Of a stretch of 64,000 nucleotides of DNA, positions 1 to 27,769 are shown in pieces. The DNA is from Salvator merianae (taxonomy: Eukaryota; Chordata; Lepidosauria; Squamata; Teiidae): contig QVOM02000023.1 of assembly GCA_003586115.2 (NCBI GenBank), positions 9,669,833 to 9,733,832 of the forward strand, written 5' to 3'. Every line of letters starts with the position of its first letter. Position 1 is the stretch's first letter. The position numbers and the translations under genes were made by a program. The notes under the pieces are model-generated. The model did not search any database and was not told the DNA's origin. It worked only from the letters and a program-made list of their open reading frames with translations.

Positions 1-1116
1 ATTACTCCACTCTGTGCATGTGTTTGGTCCCTATCTGCTTAATACAGGAAAGGGGAGGGATCTTGTTTTCTTTGGTGTGAGCGCATTCCACCCTAGTTAC
101 ACCTCTGGGTGCAAAGATTGTCCTCTATCTCCCCTACAATTCTGTCCCCTTTTGCCAAAGCTTTGGTAAGGATCAAGGGCTGCAACAAGAAAAATTCTAT
201 TATTTAGGTGATAATGGAGAAGCAACTGCTCCTTCCTATGACAAGACCTGCTGCAGCTTTCCCCCAAAACCTACTGCGTCAAGGTGTGAAAAGCGTAAGG
301 GGTGGTTGCATTTTCAGAACAAATCTCTGTTAGGAGCACAGCCTCCTGGCCTTTGCTACAGGTTTAATCACTCCATTCCCTGATAATATTTGTGAATTGT
401 ATTAACAGGAACGCTCTGAGCAGGGCAGGCTACGACATCTCTCTCCTCTTGGAGCATAAAATGGAATTTGCTGCCTAGCAGGTTGGCTCAACGCAGCATT
501 TGCTAATTTAATTTAATCTTTGTGGCAATATATCATCGGACCCTGGCTGAACGCAGCTACAGAAATGCCTCTGAAACGGTTTGCTTCCCTTTGGAGTTTA
601 CTTCAAACAATGCCTGGTGCCAGCCAGGCAAGTGTTCAGCGCTTTAAGATTAGGCACGTTTAACACTGGGTGCCTCCTGCACCAAACAGGGACAGAAATT
701 AGAGCCAGGCTTCTTTTGCGCATCGAGTTCTGCTCCCAGCTTTTCTTCTTCTTCTTCTTCTTCCTTAATTAAAAAGAACGCATTTGTGAAAAGCGTAAAT
801 CTCTTCTTGGAAGATAAATTACCGCCAGAATGACACAGTGGAGCTTGTTATTTTTGAAGGTGTTATCAAAATTTTTAAAAGTGACGCATGTCTCAGATCA
901 ATGAATTTATTAACACATGCGTCCCGAGAACAGAACGGCATGAATTGCCATGAGACACAAAAGGACAGTAGGAGTCCGTCGCTGCTTCCGTACTTGCCAG
1001 TAGACCTGATTCAGAACCGGTCTATGGGGCCCCTTTCTGCATGCTGGTCTGATAGAGGTCCCACCTCCTCCTATCTAATTATTTATCTATTCGTCTATTA
1101 TTAACAAGCTTCTTAC
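1..1116. other. PNPLA7 intron, no exon seen
   Basis: This stretch follows the last visible PNPLA7 exon on the minus strand. I looked for the next expected exon, which would complete the third cyclic-nucleotide-binding-like domain, and did not find it, so it should lie left of the window. The only structure I can name is a short CTT microsatellite near 743-763. The open frames here look like chance. Confidence 0.6.
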
Positions 1117-18745
<17,629 letters not shown>

Positions 18746-19230
18746 GGCGGGGCCTCCGTGGGCAGCCACGGCCGCCTCAGGGCGAGGGAGAAGGGAGCAG
18801 AGAGGGGGAGGCCGCCGAGGAGGAGGAGGAGGAGGAGAAAGAGGAGGAGGAGGAAGCGCTAACGGTTCTCTTTGCCCTGGGCTGGGACGGGGAAACAGCT
18901 GGGCGAAGTCAAGGGCCAAGGGTTGCTATGGAAAGGTCACTTCCGTCTCCCGCCTTCCCCTGCTCTACGTCACGTCCTCCTGGAGCGCGAGCGAGGCGAA
19001 CGCAACGGATTTTTTGGTCCCGCCTCCGGCGAGTTATTCCACGCTGATTGGACAAAGGGAAGCGTAGGTGCCAGCGATTGGCTGGGCGGCTGGCAGCCAA
19101 TGAAGACGCGTGCTGGGGGAAGGCGGAGGCGAGAGACAGAGGGAGAGGAAGCGGATCGGAGCAGGCAGGCAGGCAGGCAGGCGGCTGGTGTCAGCGCAGG
19201 GCGTCCCGCGTGCCTCCCTCGCCTCCATCC
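18746..19230. promoter_or_regulatory. Bidirectional PNPLA7/MRPL41 promoter with CCAAT boxes
   Basis: The two start codons are 485 bp apart and diverge. Three CCAAT elements cluster on the MRPL41 side: ATTGG at 19047-19051, ATTGG at 19077-19081 and CCAAT at 19097-19101. An ETS-type ACTTCCG lies at 18939-18945. No TATA box was seen. NF-Y and ETS binding is inferred from these motifs. Confidence 0.75.
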
Positions 19231-19638
19231 ATGGGCCTGCTAGGCGAAGTGACCCGCGGCCTGGTGCGCGGGAGAAGGCGCATGGCCGAGTGGACCACCA
19301 AGCGGGGCCCTCGCTCCTTCTACAAGGGCCGCGGCGCCCAGTTGCTGGGCCGCCTCACCTCCAGCTGCAAGTTCAAGCTGGTGCCCGAGAAGGTGCCGGT
19401 GCTGGTGGTGCCGGACCTGGCGGGCTTCAGGCTGAGGCCTTACGTCTCCTACCGGGCCCCCGCCGGCAGCGAGCCGCCGATGACCGCCCGAACCCTCTTC
19501 GAGGCCACGGCGGCCCCGCAGATCCGGAAGGACCTCGAGGACGGCGCCCTGGACCCGCAGAACCTGGAGAAGTACGGCTTCGAGCCCACCCAGGAGGGCA
19601 AGCTCTTCCAGCTCTTTCCCAAAAACTTCGTGCGCTAG
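19231..19638 (+). CDS. MRPL41: Mitochondrial ribosomal protein L41
   Basis: Protein of the mitochondrial large ribosomal subunit (mL41), encoded here by one uninterrupted coding exon of 135 codons; the human protein has 137. Recognisable conserved segments are [16 protein letters not shown] near the N-terminus, [16 protein letters not shown] in the middle and [20 protein letters not shown] near the end, finishing PKNFVR. The ATG at 19231 lies in CCATCCATGGGC and gives the expected family length with an arginine-rich N-terminus ([18 protein letters not shown]) suited to import into mitochondria. The frame remains open upstream to an ATG at 19048, but that stretch is low-complexity CpG-island sequence and is probably untranslated. 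The gene shares its promoter with PNPLA7. Confidence 0.96.
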   Translation: MGLLGEVTRGLVRGRRRMAEWTTKRGPRSFYKGRGAQLLGRLTSSCKFKLVPEKVPVLVVPDLAGFRLRPYVSYRAPAGSEPPMTARTLFEATAAPQIRKDLEDGALDPQNLEKYGFEPTQEGKLFQLFPKNFVR

Positions 19639-20137
19639 GACGGAAAGGGGGCCGGGATGGGGGGAGAAACAGGACAAGGGCATCCGTTGGACCCGTGAAA
19701 ACCCGAGGCTGAAAAGAACGGCGATGATCCGCATTCAGTCCGGCGCGAGAAATTGTCCCTTACAGCATCGGCTAAGCTGATGAACCCTGAACAATATTTA
19801 TTACAGAAGACACCAAAATCAAGTGTTAAGAGAGCTCGAGGGAATCTGTCAGGAAGCTCATGCCACCGAGTGTTGGACTAAGAGACCAGGAAACAGGCAT
19901 GCTGCATTTTTGTGAACTGCAAAAACCACTGGAAGGAAAGCAGCACAACAGCAGGCTTCAAAATACACCTGCAATGTGTTGAAGAGCGAAACGCAGCCTC
20001 TGGAGTTGGGGAAGTTAAGAAAGACAGTTCTTGAAACGTGATGGAACAGGTTTTGCTGAAGCTTTAGAAACCTACGACTTGCAGTTTGGGACACAACTGA
20101 CATTGACACTGAGAATTAAGCTGATCACTTCTGTTTA

Positions 20138-20143
20138 AATAAA
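20138..20143 (+). terminator. MRPL41 polyadenylation signal
   Basis: AATAAA lies 500 bp after the MRPL41 stop codon and is the first canonical signal on the plus strand. The mRNA probably ends around 20160. Confidence 0.65.
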
Positions 20144-20159
20144 AGTTACCTAAGTTGTC

Positions 20160-21389
20160 ACAGCTGTTTTTCTTTGTGTACAGAATTGCAGTTCAGGTAG
20201 AAAGCTGAAGAGCTAAATGCTTCAGGATTTATCTCATACCTTACTTGTCAGTGGCTCTGCACCGATACTTTAGCCTGATGAGAAGGAATGTGCAAATCTT
20301 ATGTGTGCCTGATGTAGTTTTTTGATCAAAAGTAAGGGTTGCATACATTGCTTCTGCCCTTGAAAGGTTACCCATGGTGAACATCGTCTTTAATCTGAAA
20401 CAGTTCACCCAGTCTAAACTTGGTGTGTGCTACAGGTACATAAACAATGCTATAAATAGCATTCCTATTTGTTATATGCTATAAAGTTAAACTAAGATAA
20501 TCTGCAGGTTTATTACATTCCACTGATCCCAGAACAACATGTAGAGGCAGGTAGAGGTATCAATGTAACATCTGATATCCAAAGAATATGTGCACAAGAG
20601 AGGGAAGACAACCAGAATAATGGAAGGTGACTGACATCACATCTGTTCTTAATTTAGAAAGTTACAAAATACTTTATTATAAAGACTTTGCTCAAAATAC
20701 TGCTGTGCATATATTGTACACATATACAGTAAACTAGAAGAATAATTTCTCAAATGACAAATACGCTCTTAAGCAAGGATTTCTGCAGCACATGTGGGTT
20801 TCATCAACCGATTTCCACTGCTGATGCTAGCTACTGCTGGTGCTCTCCATACTGTGATATAGATCAAAGACCAAATTAATTCTTGCAGGAGGATGAAGGG
20901 CCAAATTAATACCTGCATGCTCTCAGAAGCGCAGTGAAAGAAACAAGCTTTTCCTGCTTAAGTTCCCAGTGGAAATGGGCCTAGCAAGACATTTCCCCCC
21001 CCCCCCCAGGAAAAGTAAAGGGATAGTGTGGTTGGTAGGAATAAAATACCCTTTATCGAATAGGGAGAAATCCCAAAGCCCAACTAAAGAGGAAGTGCCA
21101 CCTATATAAGATGCAGGAAAGAAAGAATTGCAGCACTCTAATAACGATTTCTGTGACGAGTAAAAATAGGGAAAGAATTCGAAAGAAGTAAATCAGCTCT
21201 GCAACATATCCCTGAAGTGCCTAAGAAGTCTTCAAGTCTCACAAGACTTCTGGAAGTAAAGCTGGAAACCTAATCCAGAAAGGACAATAAGGTTGGCCTA
21301 CCCAACCCCCTCCTCGCCGTAGTAGCACAAAGGTCTGCCAGAAAGGAAGGGAACGAACGCCACGACTTTGGGCAAAACTGTGGTGGCAT
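20160..21389 (-). other. Intergenic segment and probable DPH7 3' UTR
   Basis: No coding sequence was seen. On the minus strand an AATAAA (plus-strand TTTATT at 20673-20678) would end a DPH7 3' UTR of about 0.7 kb. A C-run lies near 20996-21008. Confidence 0.5.
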
Positions 21390-24300
21390 TTAGGCTGAAA
21401 GGCTAGACGGCCTCGTTTCCCATTTCCAAACATGCAGAACATGGTCATAAAAGGAGCACGTTGCCAACAGGCTGGGCTCGCTTTGGGCTCCGTCCAGTTC
21501 CGCTTTGCTGTCTGCTTTGGCGCCTGAACTTCTGTCGCCGGCACACGGTCTCTGCAGTTCCAAGGGACTGCCGGCCTCAGCCGGCAAAGCGGGATCCTCG
21601 TCCTCAAGCAACACATCGAAGGTGGCTGTCGGGGATTCGTAGACTATTTTGAAGCTCTGGGCTTTGAGGCCTACTTGCCTGATGCCTTCGCCCGTATGAT
21701 CCGCAGGCGTCACTGTGGGTTGCTTCAAGGATCCCTTCAGGCAGAACCTAGACCAGTCAGCACCATAAGCCAAGGAGTTGTGCAAAACATAAGAGGAAAG
21801 GACCGTACATTTCTCTTTGCTCTCCACTAAAAGGCAGGAAAGAAAATGGGAACAGCTTGTTAGATAATTTAGGACTAAGGAACGAGCGTTTATACCTCCA
21901 GTTACCATCCCTAATAGGTGTGCTCCATTTTAAATCTAAATTAAGTTTTTATTCTCCCTTGCAAAATACTGCAGGCAGCTTTCATTGAAAACCAGTTAGA
22001 TGAACTACAGGGTTTTTGTAGTTCTGAAGTAGGGTTTTTTTGTTGTTCTTGTTCTTTCTCAATTAATTACAAACTCAAAAAGCAGATTACAGTGTTACTA
22101 CTATTGCAATAAATGACATTCCCATCATACTATTTTCTTCTTTTTAACCTGTCCCTACCCGACCCAACTCACCTGTGCTGCCTTGGCAATCCAGGATTTT
22201 AAAGCCGTTGTGCATACAGGCTGCTAGCAGGAAGCGTTCTTCCGAGGGATGCCATTTTAACCTCCAGACGCCCCCTTGTACGTGGGTATCAGCCAACGGT
22301 TGCTTCATGTTCCGGGTATCCCACAGGAGGACGTGTTCATCGTAGCTGGAAGGAACACGTAACAGGCCTCAGGAAACCACTCGAGGCTAGGGACGTGTTG
22401 AATTGCACTTCGTAACACTGGAACTGGCCAAAATGGGTAGGGGACCGTAAGAGTAAAGCAGCTGCTTTTGCCTTGGTGACTGATTCGGTACTGGGAGTGG
22501 TTTTCTTCTACCACAATAGTTATTTCTTCCTAAAGACTATGGTTGGGTTGGGGAACTCTGCCCTTCCTCAGGACAAGACCGTCTTGAACAATAGAACATG
22601 AACAAATCACTAGCTTATTTCTTGTCTCTGCATTAATAGCCTAAATAACTATTACTGCCATTAAGATGCTAATAAGAACTCACAAGAGCTGCACTGGCTG
22701 GCAATTTGCTACTGAGCCCAATTCAAGGTGTCAACCTAAACTTATAAGACCCTAAATGGCTTGGGCCCCCAAATACCAAAAGGAGCAACTTCTCCCATAT
22801 CAACCTGCCCACACCTTAAGATCTGCAGACGAGGCCCTCCTGGTTGTACCACCACCTTCAGTAGCTACGGGGTGGGCACCCGGGATAGGGCCTTTTCAGT
22901 GGTGCCCCCCAGTCTGTGGAGCACTCTCCTCCCTGAGGTGCGTCAGGCATCTTCACTCGACATCTTTAGGAGAGCAGTGAAGAGGCACCTATCGACCCTT
23001 AGGGCAGGATAAAAATGCAAATAAAGACTCACCTTCCTGTGGCTAGCAGGTTCTCTCGAAGCGGGTGGGACTGGATACTACAGACCCCCATTGAATGCCT
23101 GTAACGGGGAGGAGGGCAGAACTGAGGCACGGAGAACTACTGCTCCCCCCCATTCGAAGATGCTCAGACACCTGCCCAAACCACCTGTACTGAGGACGCA
23201 AGAAGGTGCAACGGGTTCTCACCTGAGAAGCTCCCGCTTACCTCTCCGTGGTGAAGATGGGAGCCCCTGGGCCGCAGCGGGTGTCCCAGCTGCACATCCT
23301 ACAGTCGTCTCCTCCTACACGGAAAACAAGAGCGGGTGAGCTCGCCCGGCCGTGCCGACGGCTGGGGCACCAGGTCGCCTCCCCGCGGCACAGAGCCGTC
23401 CACAACAGGCCTCTAAAAGGCCGGAAGCAGCTGGCAGCTGAAAACCTCGCGACGAACAGAGGTGAAGCGTTACGCTGCTCGACCGACAGGAGGTATTAAT
23501 ATTAATAATAATCGCTTTGGTTTCCATCCCTTCCCCTGAGTCACGTAACCCAACCCAAGCCTGGGAAAATCACAGTTTTTAAACTGCGTCTGAAGGCACC
23601 TTAAGTCCGGCCTGTGGCGAAAGACTGAACACACACAGCGGTTATCAGAAAAGGGACGACCGCCAGCGCGCCCCGAACAGACGCACCCACCTGAATACAC
23701 GACGCAGGCGTTCCAGCGGTCAAAAGCAGCAACCCACGCCTCAAAGTCGTGCGCTTTCCACTGCTCCGAGACGCGCACCGACGCGGCCGACTCGTCGACG
23801 GCCAGTAAGCTCAGCCTGCCCTTGGAATCACTGCTGACCAGCTGCACTGGGCGGGTGCTGCAGGGAACAACCCCGTAAGCCATCTTTGCGGAGAGGCACC
23901 AACGTCTCTTTCTGGCTCAGGGTCTGAAGCTGCTTCAATCGAACAGGGGTGTTTAAAAGGTTCGGGGTCAGGCCGAACGACCTGCCTGTTCGAAAAACAG
24001 AGTTCGAATTCAAACCGAACACAGGGGGACGAACCCGGCAAGCACAGCCAGCTTGATCTGAGGTTCGAAGGTGTTTGAATCAAACCAAACACCCTGCCAT
24101 TCGAAGATAAAAGTTTGAATTCGAACCAAGGAAAGGGGTGTTCGGTTCAATGCAAACCAAACACGCTTTCAAGCTTATGCACAACTTTCTATGTGCGTCG
24201 ATCCATCTGAACACAGACATGCACAACAGACAGAAATAAGACCAACAACTCAAGCATACGTAGCAAGTAACTGCACATCCCGTTCCTTTCTCTTTCAGCC

Positions 24301-26698
24301 TGAAAAGCAGTATGATATCTTCCTCCTCCTGCTATTTCTTTTAATTACTTAGGTTTTTAATTTCCACAGCTTATTCTCCTCCTCTGAATTTTCCTTCTCC
24401 CACTTTTTTTTATTACAATTATCTAGATATGCTTGTCGCTGTTTTTGCCAGTGCTACTATTTAAAAAGCTTCTTTTGCGTGAGGGGACAGGGCCTTCCTT
24501 GGATGGCCCCAGCATGGGGAAGGGAGGCTCCCAGTACCCTTGCTGATCCGGTGTACTGACCAGTGCGGAACTGCCCTTTGTCCACTCCCAGTCATCAAGT
24601 CAAGGTTCAGCCCCCGGTCTCAGCTCACCACTTCTGTTGTCCGGTGGACCAATCCAGTGATAAGGCAAGGCATTCAGCTCCCAGGTCAACACGGCAGAAT
24701 GACTCCAACTTGCAGCTCTTCTACTGGAGAAAAGGAAACAACGGATCAAGGCCTGACCCATCCAAGGGCTGAGCTGCACAGCTGTCACTGTGCAGAGTTG
24801 TTCCTGTCCATGCCTTGCTGGGATCTGGACCAGAGGGCACCATTAAGCCCAGATCAGGATTACAGCGAAGCAAGCGCAGAAAGGCCCGCCCCCCCAAACT
24901 AAAATGCAGTGTCCGTACAGAGTTACGCCATGCCAACTCTCAAACGAAGCGGCTTCACGCAGAACTCCGGTCCTGACTTCCTGCCCACCTACCTCATTTC
25001 CTGTCAAAGAGAAGAACTCCACGGCTCCCTTGGCATTTGCCACACTTAAGACGGGATGTTCCGGGAGAGGGACGTGACACCTTGAAGAGAAAGAAATAAG
25101 GGGTACGTCAGCAGAGGCCAAAGCAATCAGATCAAGGAGAAGCCTGGAATCGAACCGGCAACCCTCGGCTTCCCAGACAGTTTGCTCTACCACTGGGCCA
25201 TAGGGGAGATACTGGGGATTAAACCTTTCCTTTCCAGGCAGTTGCTCCACCAGCGTCCTATGGCCTTGCCCTGCTGTGCACCTTACTCTAATTCAAGAAG
25301 AAAAAGAAGGGGGGGAAAATGCAAACAGAACTACTGAGGCGTCACTCTAGTCCTCTAATTCCAGCACTACCATTTCATGTCCAGGACGGCAGCCATTTCC
25401 AGCCTTTGGATCTCAGTCAGGGGGGCGAACACCTGCTCTTCGAAGTTATACAGGTAGAGACGCCCCAGGCGTGCATGAGGCCCATAGTTCTCATCGGGGT
25501 CCTCGCCGGGCTGCAGGAAGAAAAGGAACGGACGGTAATCATTGTCGCAGGATTTTTGTCCTTCCCTTCTTCCCATTCAATAAAGGTCTATACTGAAATT
25601 GCCAGTTGTGCAGCAATTAGTGCAGGATTATATCACATTTTAAAAAAATATTGGGGCACAAGAATCGCATTAAAAGAACACTACTCCAGCAGGTATTTCA
25701 CCTATAGCCCAACCGCAAAATGTGAGAGCTTGTATTCCTGATTTACTCCTAAGAGTTTATGTACCATTAAACCATTTCCTCTTCAAAACAAATCCAGCAG
25801 TTGTTCCCCATTCATTCCACCCACATAAGGTGGAAATATTTACTGTAGCAGTACAGCCACGCTGGCACTGAGAGGTAAACAATACACACATATTTGAGAA
25901 CTGAATTGGGGTGTGGTACCACAAGGCAAGTTTCCCCGAAGTTCAGTTTTCCTGTAAGATACAAGAGGGGTTTGCCATCATAACTCTCTTCCACGGCGGT
26001 GCCAGGGATTGAACTGGCAACCCTCTGCTTTCCGGGCCATTTGCTCTACCACTAAGCTATGGCCACACCCAGGCTCGGACAGCGGGGAAGAAAGCCATAC
26101 CAGTTGTCACCAGGTGGCCTCGAAGCTTCAAAACAGTAACATGAAATGCAATTGGAAGCTACGGGTTGTTGTTGCTGGGTACCACAAAGTCGTGGCTGAA
26201 TCCTAGTTGACTGCACGGGCATCTCCATGGGCCCCTCTATGCAGCTTTCTTGGCAGAGACACAGAAGTGGTTTGCCATTGCCTACTTTTGGGGAGAGGCT
26301 GGGGATCGAACCGGCAACCGTCTGCTCTCCAGGCAGTTTGCTCTAGCCCTGGACCGCAGCCCCTCCCAGACTCCATGGGCCCCTCTATGCAGCTTTCTTG
26401 GCAAAGATACAGAAGTGGTTTGCCATTGCCTTCTTCCGGAGAGAGGCTGGGGATCGAACCGGCAATCCTCTGCTTTCCAGGCAGTTTGCTCTACCACTGG
26501 GCTACAGCCACTCCCAGAAGCTCCTGGGCCTTTTCCCGAAGCCATTCTCTTGCTCACCTTGCTGTCCGGCTTCTTCAGCTGGTAGGTGCCACACACCAGT
26601 ACACTGTGCCAGCCCTCCACCGGGCACCACTCCACAGCATCGGCACTGTATTCTGTGTCCACCACCTGCAGCGTCTGTACCTTGCACGGCAAAGCCAT
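21390..26698 (-). CDS. DPH7: Diphthine methyltransferase / methylesterase (WD-repeat protein)
   Basis: DPH7 (WDR85) removes the methyl ester from methylated diphthine, preparing elongation factor 2 for the final amidation that makes diphthamide. Nine coding exons in transcript order: 26558-26698, 25371-25510, 24993-25080, 24629-24720, 23691-23857, 23242-23314, 23033-23098, 22173-22345, 21390-21826. Phases agree throughout and give 458 codons plus stop, against about 452 in human. Conserved WD segments include [95 protein letters not shown] and the C-terminal [19 protein letters not shown] low-complexity Glu/Ala/Ser-rich insert occupies part of the last exon. The exon at 24629-24720 is diverged at its start and its acceptor is the least certain boundary. 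A splice acceptor at 26721 shows that the 5' UTR is split, with the promoter further upstream. Confidence 0.94.
22670..23030 (+). mobile_element. L2/CR1-like LINE 3' end fragment
   Basis: A plus-strand, frameshifted reading contains [15 protein letters not shown], then [32 protein letters not shown] and RHL. These resemble the end of the reverse-transcriptase protein of L2/CR1-type elements. It finishes AGGGCAGGATAAAAATGCAAATAAA. It is broken and lies antisense in a DPH7 intron. Confidence 0.7.
23925..24172 (-). repeat. TTCGAA-rich internally repetitive element, copy 1
   Basis: Clustered units related to GGGTGTTTGGTTTGATTCAA and TTCGAATTCAAACTTT follow one another with drift. A related copy at 60752-61106 lies in the opposite orientation and shares the flanking sequence TGCACA-ACTT / TGCACACTGC at one end. 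No coding capacity was seen. It lies in a DPH7 intron. Confidence 0.65.
25135..25262 (-). mobile_element. tRNA-derived SINE fragments
   Basis: Two tRNA-like heads lie back to back on the minus strand. Their reverse complements show GGTTGCCGGTTCGATTCC and GGTTTAATCCCCAGTATC preceded by GGTAGAGC-type box A sequence. They lie between two DPH7 exons. Confidence 0.7.
25950..26065 (-). mobile_element. tRNA-derived SINE
   Basis: The minus-strand tRNA-like head reads GCCATAGCTTAGTGGTAGAG ... GGTTGCCAGTTCAATCCC, followed by a shortened body. Confidence 0.75.
26205..26520 (-). mobile_element. tRNA-derived SINE dimer
   Basis: Two minus-strand units (about 26368-26520 and 26205-26367) are joined by the CCATGGAGTCTGGGAGGG linker. 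The first has a good tRNA-like cloverleaf: box A TAGCCCAGTGGTAGAGC, an anticodon-like CTGCCTGGAAAGCAG hairpin, and box B GGTTCGATCCC. It ends 38 bp from the first DPH7 coding exon. Confidence 0.85.
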
Positions 26699-26699
26699 G

Positions 26700-26714
26700 T
26701 CAGAACAGGTGCAT
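26700..26714 (-). promoter_or_regulatory. Four-codon upstream ORF in the DPH7 leader
   Basis: Directly after the inferred 5' UTR acceptor (exon begins at 26720) an ATG CAC CTG TTC TGA frame ends one base before the DPH7 start codon. Both ATGs have a purine at -3. Ribosomes could reinitiate or leak; this is inference from sequence alone. Confidence 0.55.
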
Positions 26715-26929
26715 TCTGAGCTGGAGGCGAAGAAAGCGAACGTCAGCACAGCAACCCCCAAATCCTAACAGAACTTACATGTGTAGAAACAGCTTTGATT
26801 CCCTGAGGATCGACAACATTACCGTGTGCTCTAGTACGCTATACAAAGCTAAAACCCTACGTAAACAAAACAAGAATGAAGAGGGATCAAAGCAAGCAAA
26901 GGCAGAAGCCTCAACCTCTTAAGAACTTA

Positions 26930-27122
26930 AGAACATAATCGAAGCCCTACTGGATCAGGCCACGACCAATCTAGTCCAGCATCTTGTCTCCCACACAGTG
27001 GCCCACCAGTTGCTTCTGGGCATCTCAAGCAGAAGACCAAGGCAAAACATTCACCTGCTCTCAAATCCCTGCAAATAGTCTTCAGAGGCCTCCTGCCTGT
27101 CTCTCCAACCTGGAGGCAGAAC
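26930..27122 (-). repeat. GATCCAGCAGGGCTC-family repeat
   Basis: On the plus strand it starts AAGAACATAATCGAAGCCCT, ACTGGATCAGGCC, then CAGCATCTTGTCTCCCACAC and GCAGAAGACCAAGGCAAAAC. It is a minus-strand copy of the family. The 27123-27650 stretch after it has no recognisable gene. Confidence 0.75.
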
Positions 27123-27769
27123 CAAGGAACAGGACAGGAGCCCAGGAATCCCCTCTCCTTGGCAACTACAAATCCTGCCGGAGCCTGAATTTCCTCACGG
27201 ATGATGCAGCAGGCCGGAAAGGCTCTCTTCTGTCCAATTCTGGAATGGTAAGAACCCTAAAATTCCCTCTCCTGGGCATCTAGAATGTCTAGAACTAACA
27301 TTTCCTCTTGCAGGCAACCATGAAAAGTCTGGGACTCAGGATGGAGCCCTGAAATTCCCGGGCAGCTATTGGAGAAGCAGAAGAACCCGGAATAACACCC
27401 TTTCTCCTTTGCAGCTATAAAAAGGGACAGGGGAGCCCTGAAATTCACCACAGGGGATTCAAGCAAGATGCTGGAGTCTCTTCTGTGCAATGAGCAGGTG
27501 GGTGAAAACTAGCAAAGAGGCAACGTAGCTTCTTCCATCCACTTAAGACCGTCCCACCCCCGTGCAAGCAGTAAAGAGGTTGCAATGCCAAGATTCTTTC
27601 CCCCATGCCCATAGATTAAGCGTGGAAGAGCCCTGGACTTCCTTCTTTCTGGGTAACTAGGATGAAGAAATACTTTGCTGCTGCTGCTGCTGTCGAGTCA
27701 CTTAGGCGTGCCCAGCTCTGGAGCCCCCCGAATTCTTTGCTGTGCAAAACTGCAACGCCTGACGTGCAA

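Noticed and set aside
19110..19712. 200-codon frame overlapping MRPL41
   Set aside because: It is a frame-shifted shadow of MRPL41, rich in Gly, Arg and Ala, with no family resemblance.
26460..26512. A tRNA gene, judged from box A, anticodon hairpin and box B
   Set aside because: The acceptor stem does not pair, the unit is joined to a SINE body, and the same head occurs many times in the window.
26207..26922. Long open frames upstream of and over the first DPH7 exon
   Set aside because: They are readings through tRNA-derived SINE sequence; the same peptides recur at each SINE copy.
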